A DNA stretch of 64,000 nucleotides from assembly GCA_013201395.1 (NCBI GenBank), contig JABMJD010000009.1, forward strand, positions 1-64,000. Reading direction: 5' to 3'. Each line of letters starts with the position of its first letter. The stretch's first letter is position 1. This DNA comes from Candidatus Syntrophopropionicum ammoniitolerans. GTDB taxonomy: Bacteria; Bacillota; Desulfotomaculia; Desulfotomaculales; Pelotomaculaceae. The notes below the pieces were generated by a model. That model ran no database searches, had not been told where the DNA came from, and saw only the letters and a program-made list of their open reading frames with translations. A program made the position numbers and the translations under genes. Below are positions 1 through 9,187 of the stretch, piece by piece.

Positions 1-37
1 GAAATACTAAGAAATACAAAGCTATCAAGAGAAAACC

Positions 38-514
38 TTAGGTTATAGAGGGAGGCTTCAACCAACTTAGGAAAGAACCAAACAAGTTCTCCAGGAGAAG
101 CGCCGGCATCTGGGTCAAGCGCAGCATGGCAAAATCAGCATTTTTCCTCCCCCTGTCCACGAATCCCGATGATTTGTAAAAACTGCTCACCCGTCTGTGG
201 ATAATATTCCCTAACGCCAGGGACCTATCGCCGGCGTTAACGTGGACAAAGCTTTCAAAACCGGTCCCACCCCCGGCATTAATATGAATTGAAAGGCAGT
301 AAGCGGCGCCCAACCTATTAGCTAAAGCAGCCCGCTGGGCCAGTTCCATATCCACATCGGTATCTCTGGTCATGTAAACATCAGCTGCATAAGGACGAAG
401 CACATCACATGTCTTAGCGGCAATATCCAGGGTTAGATCCTTTTCCCTGAGACCATATCCTACTGCCCCGGGATCTGAACCACCATGGCCCGGATCTATC
501 ACAATAACGGCCAA
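38..514 (-). pseudogene. N-acetylmuramoyl-L-alanine amidase (Amidase_3, CwlD-like), 3'-truncated
   Basis: Zinc amidase that cleaves the bond between N-acetylmuramic acid and L-Ala in peptidoglycan. The 158-residue product shows the family landmarks: the start motif IDPGHGG (zinc His), SIHINAG (second zinc His) and LLLENLF with the catalytic Glu. There is no signal peptide. Right after LLLENLF the sequence switches to an unrelated tail (GSFLSWLKPPSIT) and stops, whereas family members normally continue about 30-40 residues with a final helix. The break lies near positions 85-95, by AT-rich DNA with short repeats (AACCTTAGG and AACTTAGG), so an insertion or rearrangement is possible but the window edge hides it. 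I call it a likely pseudogene; a functional short form cannot be excluded. Confidence 0.6.
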
Positions 515-603
515 TATATTTAACCCCCTTTAGATACAAAATACAGGCTACCTGTTTCCTAAATTATGCAGTTGCACCATAAAATGACCCTTCATCAGAG
601 CCA

Positions 604-921
604 TTATTTCCCTCTTGGGTGAAAACGGCTACAGGCCTGGTGATGATCACCTGGCCTAGCCAGGACCCGTTCCAGGCCACCTTTGCCCACCAATTTTAAT
701 ATATCCGCCACGCTTAGTTTTTCTGGTACCCGCTTCGCCAGGCAAGCATACTGAGGTATAGGTGCGGCGCAACCTCCTTTAGCCCCATTTTTCCCGACAA
801 CCAGGATATAAAATTTGCACTGGGAACAGGTGCAGGCAACCCTATCCCTCAATTCCGGCAACATCATTCGGTGACCTTCATACAGGAAATTTTTCCGATA
901 ATAATCATGGATATTAGCCAC
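604..921 (-). CDS. Small Cys-rich conserved hypothetical protein coupled to dinB
   Basis: A protein of about 105 residues if translation begins at the GTG at 921-919, which overlaps the dinB stop by 8 nt and has AGGGGCG upstream. The longer open frame into dinB is an out-of-frame read of dinB. Visible features are a CTCSQC cluster, further cysteines (GGCAAP, QYACLAK), and a C-terminal HHQACSRFHPRG segment rich in His and Cys, suggesting metal binding or a redox role. I do not recognise a named family. The overlap with dinB puts it in the same SOS-type transcript, so a role linked to DNA damage is possible but unproven. Confidence 0.65.
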   Translation of the reverse strand: MANIHDYYRKNFLYEGHRMMLPELRDRVACTCSQCKFYILVVGKNGAKGGCAAPIPQYACLAKRVPEKLSVADILKLVGKGGLERVLARPGDHHQACSRFHPRGK

Positions 922-2122
922 AATTATCGCCCCTGTTTTTATTGCGGCACACACCATCAGGGGTAAAGGACACTGCTCTTGAAATGCTTTGTTCACCAAA
1001 ACGGTCCTTAATCTGGTCACAGACAGTATGTAGGAGATGGGCCTTCTCCACCTCCCCAAACAGATCCGGCTGCTCGGAGGTCATTTTAACCAGCCCGGCT
1101 AGGGATACCCCCACCATCCGCACCGGCTTCCATGCCGGCCAATGCCGGTGCAGCAGTGCTGTCGCTACCCTATAGATATCATTGGTAAAAGCAGTCGGTA
1201 GACCTACGCTCTGGGAACGGGATACCCATAAAAAATCAGCACCTTTTAGGGTCAGGTTAATTGTCCGGCCCACAAAACCACCTAAACGCACCCGCCTGCA
1301 CACAATTTCACACAACTCCAGGAGCACTACTTCTATCTGGCGGTAGCCCCGGTAATCCCTGGGCAGGGTAAGTTGATGCCCAATGGATTTGACCTTTTCC
1401 AAGGAGTGTGGATCCACCGGGCTATAGTCGATACCATTGGCCGATAGGTACAACACATGGCCAATAAGGCCGAACCTTTTCCGCAGCACCGACAGAGGAT
1501 AGTGGGCCAGTTCCCCGATGGTGTGAATGTTCAGGTCATTCAGCCTTTTTTCCAGGCGCGGGCCCACTCCAAAAAGCTCTTTGATGGGAAGAGGCCACAT
1601 TTTACCTGGCACATCGCCAAAATTCAGGACAGTAAGCCCGTCCGGCTTCTGCATGCCGGCGGCCATTTTCGCCAGCAATTTGTTGGGGCCAACCCCAACA
1701 CTGCACATCAAGCCGGTTTCCTCCTTGATCCTTCTTTTCAGCTCTAGGGAAGCAGTCAAGGAAGAATCAAAGAAATGATCGCAGCCGGAGAGGTCCAAAA
1801 ATGCTTCATCAATAGAAAATGGTTCTACCAGTGGGGTAAAGTCCTTCATAATTCTAATCACCCGGGCAGAGAAAGCGACGTAATAGCTGTATCTAGGCTT
1901 TAGGAAAATGCCATTGGGACAAAGGCTGCGCGCCTCCCACACAGCCATGCCCGTTTTTACCCCACAGGCCTTGGCTTCGTAGGAGGCAGCCAGGACTATA
2001 CCCTGGCGTTTAGCCGGGTCACCACCAACGGCAACCGGTTTCCCCTGGAGCCGGGGCTCCATAGCCTGGTGTACACTGGCAAAAAAAGAATTCATATCTG
2101 CTAACAAGATTGGACAACGCAA
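914..2122 (-). CDS. dinB: DNA polymerase IV (Y-family translesion polymerase)
   Basis: Error-prone Y-family polymerase that extends past damaged template bases. With the TTG start at 2122-2120 the protein is about 402 residues; this start has GGTAGGTGG six bases upstream, while the GTG three codons earlier lies on top of that site. Landmarks: catalytic Asp in LLADMNSFFAS (near residue 9), the SIDEAFLDLSG motif (Asp/Glu near 105-106), the VGPNKLLAKMA helix, the HhH segment FGVGPRLEKRLNDLNI, and a C-terminal little-finger domain. It ends without an obvious QxxLF clamp motif, but QPDLFGE near residue 360 could serve. Two LexA-type boxes lie just upstream, so SOS induction is likely. Confidence 0.95.
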   Translation of the reverse strand: MRCPILLADMNSFFASVHQAMEPRLQGKPVAVGGDPAKRQGIVLAASYEAKACGVKTGMAVWEARSLCPNGIFLKPRYSYYVAFSARVIRIMKDFTPLVEPFSIDEAFLDLSGCDHFFDSSLTASLELKRRIKEETGLMCSVGVGPNKLLAKMAAGMQKPDGLTVLNFGDVPGKMWPLPIKELFGVGPRLEKRLNDLNIHTIGELAHYPLSVLRKRFGLIGHVLYLSANGIDYSPVDPHSLEKVKSIGHQLTLPRDYRGYRQIEVVLLELCEIVCRRVRLGGFVGRTINLTLKGADFLWVSRSQSVGLPTAFTNDIYRVATALLHRHWPAWKPVRMVGVSLAGLVKMTSEQPDLFGEVEKAHLLHTVCDQIKDRFGEQSISRAVSFTPDGVCRNKNRGDNCG

Positions 2123-2137
2123 AAAAACCACCTACCA

Positions 2138-2177
2138 AACGCATGTTCTAGATACAGTATATCAAGAACATGCGTTC
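2138..2177 (-). promoter_or_regulatory. Pair of LexA/DinR (SOS) boxes upstream of dinB
   Basis: Two copies of the Gram-positive SOS operator core GAAC-N4-GTTC. The copy at 2166-2177 is perfect (GAACATGCGTTC). The copy at 2138-2149 reads AGAACATGCGTT on the minus strand, sharing the same ATGC centre with one mismatched edge base. They sit 16-55 bp before the dinB start, one directly against the ribosome binding site, which fits LexA repression of the dinB/Cys-rich gene pair. Confidence 0.8.
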
Positions 2178-2334
2178 CTGGTAAAGTGGTTGTTTCTGGT
2201 AGCGTGAAAATGGGGGGCACCTCTGTTTCTCGACACCCCCATACGAACCCCGGCCTGGAGAACCACCACACTGAGAACGTCAGCGGTATACATGCGGGGT
2301 GTAACTACTACTGCACATTAATCCGCAATCCACT

Positions 2335-2955
2335 CTACCCAATGGTGATTACCCGGTATGGCCCGGTAAGCCAGGTGTTGACCTCCAGCATATTAGATAC
2401 AGTGCCCATTGCATTTTTCCCCTCTAGTTTATAGTATTTAAGACAGGTACCGCAGACCAAAACTTTAGTACCCTTATGGGCCAGATCCGTTAACTGCTCC
2501 CAAACAGGGGAACCTTCAATAGCTAAATATACACCGGCGTTGAGAAATAATAGCGCTACCGGGGGATCCTGCTGCGTAAGTGTGACCATCAGACTCTTCA
2601 TTAAAACATCGCCCAGATCTGTAGAACCCTGACCAAGGCTGTTGGTAGTAATAAAATATACATTTCCGGCCATTGACTCTGCCTCTATGTTCTTGCCCCT
2701 GGGCGAAGATTCCGTTTCCTTTACTTTACTATCCGGCAGGGTGATTTCCAGGTGATGATGGCCATCTTTTTCAGTAACATCAACCCTACAACCCCCATTG
2801 GCAGCAAAACGGGAGACATTTTCACAAGCGGCATTGTTATCCACAATAATTAGAATGCTCTGATCACCACCTGCTTCAATAGCCTTTTTTGTTTCTATAA
2901 CCGGCAATGGACAAGCCAATCCCCTGCAGTCTATCAGTTTACTGCTCACAAGCAT
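2335..2955 (-). CDS. yedF: YedF family protein (TusA-like domain plus DsrE-like domain)
   Basis: 206 residues. The first about 75 residues form a TusA/SirA-like fold with the hallmark DCRGLACPLPVI motif, whose Cys-Pro carries sulfur or selenium in the family. The second half, from about residue 95, is DsrE/DsrF-like with a VCGTCLKYY motif holding a conserved CxxC. This two-domain layout matches the YedF proteins associated with selenium metabolism. The ATG start follows GGAAGGGAAG. No selD, selA or selenoprotein gene is visible here, so the selenium link rests on family knowledge only. It lies between dinB and hslO on the same strand, probably as its own unit. Confidence 0.85.
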   Translation of the reverse strand: MLVSSKLIDCRGLACPLPVIETKKAIEAGGDQSILIIVDNNAACENVSRFAANGGCRVDVTEKDGHHHLEITLPDSKVKETESSPRGKNIEAESMAGNVYFITTNSLGQGSTDLGDVLMKSLMVTLTQQDPPVALLFLNAGVYLAIEGSPVWEQLTDLAHKGTKVLVCGTCLKYYKLEGKNAMGTVSNMLEVNTWLTGPYRVITIG

Positions 2956-3062
2956 CTTCCCTTCCTTGTTTATCTACTGCTGTTTTATTCAAATAGATAT
3001 AAATATCCTTCATGTTGCTGATAGAATTTTTTTATCACAATGAGGGTGTAAACAAGGATTTA

Positions 3063-3935
3063 TTATAATTGCTTGATTATATTTTCTAATTCCGGGCCGG
3101 TAAAGGTATACAGTTCCCCGCAAAAATGGCAGTGCACCTCTGCTTTCTCCTGTTCCCGGTATATTTTCTCTATTTCCTCTTTTCCCAGGGCCGCCAGGAT
3201 ATCCTTGATCCTCTCTCGAGAACAACCACATTTAAATCTAACCGGTATTTTTTCTAGAAAATGCACCTCCAACCCCCCTACTGCGGGGGACACAATTTCT
3301 TCCGCTGTCATGCCCCGGCTTACAAGGCTGCTTACAGGTGCCATTTTTTCCAGGCTCTCCTCTATGTGGGCCAGTACCTCTTCCGAGGCGTTAGGCAGCA
3401 TTTGAATTATAATGCCCCCAGATGCCGCTACACGGCAATCAGGACCCACTAGAACCCCCAGGGCAACTGCGGAGGGAGTCTGCTCCGACATTAGCAGATA
3501 GCGGGCTACATCTTCACCTATTTCCCCTGATGCCAGTTCAACACTACCCGTAAATGGTTCTTTTAACCCCATGTCTTTGGTCACAGACAGAAAACCCTGA
3601 CCTACTGCATCGCCAACGGGCAGCTTGCCTGCTACCCGGCTGGGAAGATCAACATGGGGTTCCTGGATATACCCTTTTACCTCCCCTGATGCATTAGCGG
3701 TTACCACAATGGCACCTACCGGCCCATCTCCTAATATTCGCAAGGTCAGAAGATCGGTGCCTTTTAGATTGGCACCCAGCAGCAGCCCCGCTGTCAATGT
3801 TCGCCCCAGAGCGGCACTGGCCACCGGCCAGGTATCATGCCGACGTCTTGCCTCCTCAACAAGTTCAGTGGTGATGGCGGCAAAAACACGGAACTGTTTA
3901 TTTGCCCCCACACCCCTTATTAAATAATCACCCAC
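3063..3935 (-). CDS. hslO: Hsp33 redox-regulated chaperone
   Basis: Cytoplasmic holdase activated by oxidation, protecting unfolding proteins during oxidative and heat stress. The 290-residue protein starts MGDYLIRGVG at a GTG with AAAGGAG nine bases upstream. The C-terminal zinc/redox switch is present: FKCGCSRER and CHFCGE give the CxC...CxxC cysteines (about residues 237-272). Length and domain order are normal. Possible minus-strand -10 (TATAAT) at 3968-3973. It is divergent from the hydrolase gene. Confidence 0.95.
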   Translation of the reverse strand: MGDYLIRGVGANKQFRVFAAITTELVEEARRRHDTWPVASAALGRTLTAGLLLGANLKGTDLLTLRILGDGPVGAIVVTANASGEVKGYIQEPHVDLPSRVAGKLPVGDAVGQGFLSVTKDMGLKEPFTGSVELASGEIGEDVARYLLMSEQTPSAVALGVLVGPDCRVAASGGIIIQMLPNASEEVLAHIEESLEKMAPVSSLVSRGMTAEEIVSPAVGGLEVHFLEKIPVRFKCGCSRERIKDILAALGKEEIEKIYREQEKAEVHCHFCGELYTFTGPELENIIKQL

Positions 3936-4049
3936 TTAAAAAAACTCCTTTGTTTTGTTCTTCTATCATTATAAACCAGGCTGAAACCTAATAAACCATA
4001 AAGAAGGCAAGTAGTCTGCTCTTCATCTGGTGGAAAAGCATACTAATAC

Positions 4050-4078
4050 TTGCGGATACTACACCACTTCCGTATAAT
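4050..4078 (+). promoter_or_regulatory. Sigma-A-type promoter for the alpha/beta hydrolase
   Basis: TTGCGG at 4050-4055, 17-bp spacer, TATAAT at 4073-4078, about 105 bp before the hydrolase start. A second TATAAT on the opposite strand at 3968-3973 probably serves hslO, making this 247-bp gap a divergent promoter region. Confidence 0.6.
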
Positions 4079-4182
4079 TTGACTAGGATTCAATATTTTG
4101 CCACCGTGCTGTGGTTTTCACAACATATTCTAACATCCTTTGCAAAAAAACATTATCTAAATTATTTAATGGGGGTAATTAG

Positions 4183-4950
4183 ATGAACAAGACATACAAA
4201 TGGAGTAAATTTTCCTTCCCTAATAACAGAGGTTTGGACCTGGCCGCCTTGTTGTATACAGGCCCCGATCAGGACAGGATAGTTATAGTCTGCCACGGCT
4301 TTACCGGCAGTAAGGAAGGTGGCGGTAAAGCCCTGGCTATGGCTGAGGAAATTGGAAAGAGAGGCTATTCAACCTTTCTTTTTGACTTCAGCGGCTGCGG
4401 TGAAAGTACGGGCACCTTTGCCGATATTAGCCTTTCCGGCCATGTTAACGATCTGAAATGTGCTGTTGACTACTGCTACAATCTTGGGTTTAAAACTATT
4501 ATTACCGTAGGCAGAAGTTTTGGTGGAACCACTGTTTTGTGCCATTGCGGCATCGATAAATGTGTAGCCGGGGTAAGCTGCTGGTCGGCACCGGCAGAAC
4601 CATACCAGCTTTTCTCGCTGCGTACACCAAATAAACCTGCTGCTAAAAATGATCTAGTGCCATTATCAGGACAGGGTGGCACTGTTTTAGTAAAAAACAA
4701 ATTTTTTGCCGACTTAAAAAGTCATAATGTGATTCATAATGCGTCATTGATTGCCCCCCGACCATTACTTGTTGTCCACGGGGAAAAAGACGATGTTGTT
4801 CCCCAGGCAAATGCGGAAAACATTTATCAGGCTGCCGGTGAACCCAAATCCATTAGAATCATTGCTAACGCCGATCACCAGTTTACTGGGCATTATCAGG
4901 AGGTATGGCAGGTCTTTTTCCACTGGTTGGATAAAAATTTTCCTGTATAA
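4183..4950 (+). CDS. Alpha/beta hydrolase family protein
   Basis: 255-residue cytosolic serine hydrolase of the BAAT/YqiA-like alpha/beta type; substrate unknown. Visible triad: nucleophile Ser112 in GRSFGG, acid in HGEKDDVVP (Asp203 or Asp204), and His232 in ADHQFTG. The oxyanion-hole motif is CHGFTGSKEGG near residue 38. RBS GGGGG lies seven bases before the ATG. It is monocistronic, between its own promoter at 4050-4078 and a terminator at 5108-5134. Confidence 0.85.
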   Translation: MNKTYKWSKFSFPNNRGLDLAALLYTGPDQDRIVIVCHGFTGSKEGGGKALAMAEEIGKRGYSTFLFDFSGCGESTGTFADISLSGHVNDLKCAVDYCYNLGFKTIITVGRSFGGTTVLCHCGIDKCVAGVSCWSAPAEPYQLFSLRTPNKPAAKNDLVPLSGQGGTVLVKNKFFADLKSHNVIHNASLIAPRPLLVVHGEKDDVVPQANAENIYQAAGEPKSIRIIANADHQFTGHYQEVWQVFFHWLDKNFPV

Positions 4951-5107
4951 AAAAATGAGCAATTACAACCTGCATATACCTGACTGCTACACTGCGCGTT
5001 ACCCTGTGGGGATTCCCATACCTTCTTTGTCGGCTGCAGCAGAATGAATCCCGCCTACTGCTAACGAGTCTTGGCCCACACCCTGAATATATTCATTATT
5101 TATCAGA

Positions 5108-5134
5108 TCACATCGGCTAGATGTGGTTTTTTTT
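5108..5134 (+). terminator. Rho-independent terminator before the ger operon
   Basis: Stem TCACATC/GATGTGG (7 pairs with one U-G), loop GGCTA, followed by eight T residues. It lies 158 bp after the hydrolase stop and about 70 bp before the ger operon start. It either ends the hydrolase message or insulates the ger operon. Confidence 0.7.
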
Positions 5135-5204
5135 GAGTAAATTTTCATTTACGGGGAAAATATAGTTGTTAGGGATAAAACCACCATAAAGGGGGGCGCA
5201 ACCA

Positions 5205-6836
5205 GTGCTCCATTTTTTGAGAAGCATAAACAGCAAAGCAAAAAAAATTGAGTCTTCGGGTCCGAAAGAAGTCCCCCCACCCCATGATTTCAAAGGAATT
5301 AGCAGCAACCTGGCTGACAATGAGGCTGACCTGAGGCAGGAATTTGCCAATATTTCTGACATTGTTTTTAAACAATTTTATGCGGGGGAGGTTAAAATTC
5401 TAGCAGTCTGGTTTGATGGCTTGATCAACAATCGGGTCAGTCAGGATGTTTTTCGCGCCCTGATGTTGGATATTCCAGAAAAACAACTGTTGGAGGTACC
5501 AAAGGAAGAGCGCACCGATTTGATCAACCAGCATATTTTGCCCTTTTATGAAACCCAGCAGGTAAAGGATCTAGCCGAGATCAAACGTTGGATATTAAGG
5601 TCAAAAATGATCCTACTGGTTGACGGCTGTTCTTCTAGCTTGATGATTGATGCTGAAAGCAGGCCCCAGCGTTCTATTTCAGAACCGGTGGTTGAACCTA
5701 CCGTACTGGGTCCCCACGATGGTTTTATAGAAAATATTGGGGTAAACACTGCCCTGATCCGCAGCCGGTTAGGTGATGCCATGCTCCAGTCGGAAGACTA
5801 CATCATTGGGCGACGCACCAACACCCAGGTCACCTTAATGTATGTGGCCGATATCGCCAACCCCAAGATTATTGAAGAAGTACGAAAAAGGCTCACTAGA
5901 ATAGACATAGACGGCATCCTGGACAGCTCCTACATTAAAGAACTGATCCAGGACCGCACCCTGACTATTTTTCCTTTGATGAAGAGCACTGAAAGACCTG
6001 ATGCTGCAGTAGCCGACCTATTGGAGGGACGATTTGCCCTGGTTGTGGACGGCAGTCCCCAGGTACTTACCGCACCTTCTGTTTTCATTGAGTTTATGCA
6101 GGCCACAGATGATTATTATATGAGCCCCACTGTGGTCTGGTTTATCCGGGCCTTGAGATACTTGTCAATTTTTGTGGCCACCAATTTGCCCGGCATCTAT
6201 GTAGGGCTAATTACCTTCCACCAGGAAATGATTCCTATACCACTTGTTTTTACCATTGCCGGCACCAGGGAAGTGGTACCTTTCCCTGCTATTGTTGATG
6301 CCCTCTTTCTTTTAATTGTTTTTGAGATACTATGGGAATCCAGCATCAGGCTGCCCAGGGTTGTGGGTGCAGCCATAAACATTGTTGGCGCCTTGATCCT
6401 GGGCGAGGCGGCGGTACAATCCAGCCTGGTATCGCCTACCCTGGTTATTGTCATCGCCGTATCTGCAGTGGCTAACTTTGCCCTTGGCTCGCGCTATGAT
6501 CTGGCCCAGGCAGTAAGGGTGATCCGGTTGGCTATTTTGGTGGCCGGCGGCATGATGGGCTTTTACGGAATTGCTCTGGTATCCCTATTTTTTTTGCTCC
6601 ATATGGCCAGCCTGCGTTCCTTCGGTGTACCCTATTTCGAACCACTGGCGCCACTGATTACAAGAGAACTAAAAGATAGTTTTTACCGTGCACCGCTCTG
6701 GAGTTTCAAGAAAAGGCCGGTACTGATCGCCGGAAGGGATACTACCCGTATTGATACACCTCCCCCATCCCCACCGGATGAACATTGCACTGCTGGTGCA
6801 GACAGTAAAAAACGTCGTCAAAAGGGAGGAAAATAA
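5205..6836 (+). CDS. Spore germination protein, GerA family (receptor A subunit)
   Basis: A subunit of a nutrient germinant receptor in the spore inner membrane. 543 residues from a GTG start with AAGGGGGG nine bases upstream. The N-terminal soluble domain carries family motifs such as FKQFYAGEVKILAVWFDGL and YIIGRRTNTQVTLMY. A C-terminal hydrophobic block (about residues 300-480) has several membrane helices, including the YVGLITFHQEMIP and LFLLIVFEILWESSIRLP signatures. First gene of an ABC-type ger operon; B follows immediately. Expression is expected in the forespore (sigma G), but I could not place a convincing promoter. Confidence 0.93.
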   Translation: MLHFLRSINSKAKKIESSGPKEVPPPHDFKGISSNLADNEADLRQEFANISDIVFKQFYAGEVKILAVWFDGLINNRVSQDVFRALMLDIPEKQLLEVPKEERTDLINQHILPFYETQQVKDLAEIKRWILRSKMILLVDGCSSSLMIDAESRPQRSISEPVVEPTVLGPHDGFIENIGVNTALIRSRLGDAMLQSEDYIIGRRTNTQVTLMYVADIANPKIIEEVRKRLTRIDIDGILDSSYIKELIQDRTLTIFPLMKSTERPDAAVADLLEGRFALVVDGSPQVLTAPSVFIEFMQATDDYYMSPTVVWFIRALRYLSIFVATNLPGIYVGLITFHQEMIPIPLVFTIAGTREVVPFPAIVDALFLLIVFEILWESSIRLPRVVGAAINIVGALILGEAAVQSSLVSPTLVIVIAVSAVANFALGSRYDLAQAVRVIRLAILVAGGMMGFYGIALVSLFFLLHMASLRSFGVPYFEPLAPLITRELKDSFYRAPLWSFKKRPVLIAGRDTTRIDTPPPSPPDEHCTAGADSKKRRQKGGK

Positions 6837-7934
6837 ATGGAACCAGGTAAAATTTCTGAGCGGCAACTGGCCTTTTTAATCACCGCTATGCTTGTTAACA
6901 CAGTAATACTCTTGATGCCCCAGTTGGGAGCCCGTGCCGTGGAGCAGGATGCCTGGCTTACCGCCCTCCTTGGTTCTGTCTGGGGAATTTTTATGGTTCT
7001 GGTGATCATCGCCCTGGCCAGGCGCTACCCCGGCCGCACACCAATTGAATACCTCCCCCTAATCCTGGGCAAACCCTTGGGGAAAATCCTTGGGGCCATA
7101 TATGTGTTTTGGTTTTTATCAGTGGGGGCGGTAATAGTATTTGAATTCATTAGCTTTCTAAAAATCACCATCATGCCTAAAACCCCCCTGGCGGTTTTTA
7201 TGGTGACGATCATGGTGCTGGCCTACTACGCCCTGCGCAGCGGTCTGGAATCATGGGCCAGGGTAAATGAAATCCTTCTATTTGTTGTACTGGTGGCCAT
7301 AGCAGCAGTGATTATTTTACCCTATCACAATTTGGATTTCAGCCGCCTGCTGCCCCTGGCTGAACACCCACCCGGCCTGTTAATTGCTTCGTCCATGGTT
7401 TCTGGGTCCTGGCGTGGTGAGGTCATTTTGGCCGGAATGCTGATCCCGGCCCTGGCCAGGAATAAACACACATCACGCAATCTAATTATTGTGGTTGTCC
7501 TGGTTGGTCTTTTCCTGGCAGCAATGGAAATTTCCACTGTTGCTGCCTTTGGTGGAGTGCCGGCCGGTCAGAAGGAATTCCCTTTTTTCAGTCTGGCCAG
7601 AATGATTAGTATTGCTAAAATTTTTGACCGGTTGGAGGTATTGATAGTTATTGCCCTGGTGCTGGGAACTTTTTTTAAGATCTGTGCTTTTCTCTACTGC
7701 TCCACCCTGGGTACAGCCCAGATTTTTGGTTTTAAAAGGTTTCAATTTTTACTACTGCCGTTAACCGTTTTAATGATTGGCCTGGCACTAAATTCCTTTA
7801 AAGGAATGCCTGAATTGACAGATTTCGCGGCAAATGTTTGGCCGGGTTATGCGCTGTTATCCTTTGAACTGGTTATCCCACTGCTGCTCTACCTGATTGT
7901 ATTATTTCGTTCCAGGCAGGTGAGAAAATCATGA
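6837..7934 (+). CDS. Endospore germination permease, GerAB family (receptor B subunit)
   Basis: 365-residue polytopic protein related to amino acid/polyamine transporters, with about ten hydrophobic segments; in the family it forms the ligand-sensing part of the receptor. It begins right after the A-subunit stop, using GGGAGG inside the end of that gene, and its own end overlaps the C-subunit start. Family landmarks include the opening ISERQLAFLITAMLVNT and VEQDAWLTALLGSVWG. Confidence 0.92.
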   Translation: MEPGKISERQLAFLITAMLVNTVILLMPQLGARAVEQDAWLTALLGSVWGIFMVLVIIALARRYPGRTPIEYLPLILGKPLGKILGAIYVFWFLSVGAVIVFEFISFLKITIMPKTPLAVFMVTIMVLAYYALRSGLESWARVNEILLFVVLVAIAAVIILPYHNLDFSRLLPLAEHPPGLLIASSMVSGSWRGEVILAGMLIPALARNKHTSRNLIIVVVLVGLFLAAMEISTVAAFGGVPAGQKEFPFFSLARMISIAKIFDRLEVLIVIALVLGTFFKICAFLYCSTLGTAQIFGFKRFQFLLLPLTVLMIGLALNSFKGMPELTDFAANVWPGYALLSFELVIPLLLYLIVLFRSRQVRKS

Positions 7935-9187
7935 ACAGGATAGTATTTGTCTTTCTTCTAGTGACAATGTCAGCACTATTTTGTGGCTGCTGGGACCGTG
8001 TGGAAATAGACGACCTGGAACTTGTAATTGGTGATGCCCATGATCTGGCAGACTATGCGGGGAAGACAGGTGTCCAAACGACATTTCAGATTGCCAACCC
8101 CCAGGCAATGGTCTCTGGTCTTGGGGCCTCCGCAGGAGGTGGAGCCGGAGGGGAAGGAGGAGGAAATGGTGGTGGAACCTTCTGGGTTGTAAGCGAAAGG
8201 GGGGAAACGATCAGGGATTCTGTGTCCAAAATGAACAACCGCATCCCCAAGCAGCTTTTTTTGGGCCATGAAAGGGTGGCAGTTTTTGGGGAAAAGGCCG
8301 CACGTAGTGGGTTGACCCCCTTCTTTGACCGTTTAACCCGTAGCCGTGAAAGTCGTGACACTAAATTTATAGCTGTGTCCAAAGGAAACGCCGGTAGGAT
8401 ACTTGAACTGGAATCACCAGTTTCCCAGTCTACTACCCAGGCCTTAAATACTATTTTTGAAGACAAAGACGGCTGGGAGGGTATCCTGTCAGTCAATATG
8501 GCTGATTTTTTGTATCGCCTGAGTACAGGAATTACCAGCCCGGTGGCACCCCTTGTGGAAGTTGTCCCCCAAACCAGTATGACTACCAAGGAAAAAAAGG
8601 AGGGCATGGTAAATACTATTGCCTTAACAGGGCTAGCTATTTTCGACACACAGGCCAAGCTAGTAGACACCTTTAACGAAAGGGAAACAATGGGGCTAAT
8701 GTGGGTAATAAACAGGGCCAAAAACCGTGTATTAACCATTCCCCATGTTGCCGGAGGAAAGGCAGAACCGATAAGTCTTAACCTGACCATAGCGAAAAGT
8801 AAAATCAAGGTAGATATTGAGGATAATGGACTGCCGGTATTTGAAATAAAAATGCAAATAGAATTTGATCTATTGGAGCATTTTAGTAAACACCAGGAAG
8901 TGATCGGTGTTGGTTTAATTGCCGACCTGGAAAAGACAGCTAGCACCCAGGTAATTAACGAAATAGAAGCAGTGCTAAAAAAATCCCAGGAGCTGGGTAC
9001 CGATGTTTTTGGTTTTGGTGAAGAGGTAAGAAGGCAACAGCACCGGGATTGGCCCCAATATAAGGAGCATTGGCAGGATATTTTCCCTATTGTGAATGTG
9101 GCCATCCAGTGCGAAACCCAGATCCACAATCGGGAATTATCCGTGGAACCACCGGGCTCCCGTACAGAGGGGGAATGGCACCAGTGA
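7931..9187 (+). CDS. Spore germination lipoprotein, Ger(x)C family (receptor C subunit)
   Basis: 418-residue lipoprotein. The N-terminal signal ends in a lipobox around SALFCGC, so the mature protein starts at a lipidated Cys and continues WDRVEIDDL, typical of GerAC proteins. A Gly-rich loop (about residues 64-80) follows the first conserved strand and is unusual in length. The start overlaps the permease gene by 4 nt (ATGA), indicating translational coupling. The 3' end overlaps a small downstream membrane-protein gene. Confidence 0.92.
   Translation: MNRIVFVFLLVTMSALFCGCWDRVEIDDLELVIGDAHDLADYAGKTGVQTTFQIANPQAMVSGLGASAGGGAGGEGGGNGGGTFWVVSERGETIRDSVSKMNNRIPKQLFLGHERVAVFGEKAARSGLTPFFDRLTRSRESRDTKFIAVSKGNAGRILELESPVSQSTTQALNTIFEDKDGWEGILSVNMADFLYRLSTGITSPVAPLVEVVPQTSMTTKEKKEGMVNTIALTGLAIFDTQAKLVDTFNERETMGLMWVINRAKNRVLTIPHVAGGKAEPISLNLTIAKSKIKVDIEDNGLPVFEIKMQIEFDLLEHFSKHQEVIGVGLIADLEKTASTQVINEIEAVLKKSQELGTDVFGFGEEVRRQQHRDWPQYKEHWQDIFPIVNVAIQCETQIHNRELSVEPPGSRTEGEWHQ

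Noticed and set aside
1-100. Insertion sequence end at the left edge
   Set aside because: Short TTAGG repeats and a broken amidase suggest it, but no transposase or clear terminal inverted repeat is visible.
8086-9129. 347-residue minus-strand ORF opposite the ger C subunit
   Set aside because: Shadow of the Ger(x)C gene, which has a lipobox, family motifs and operon context.
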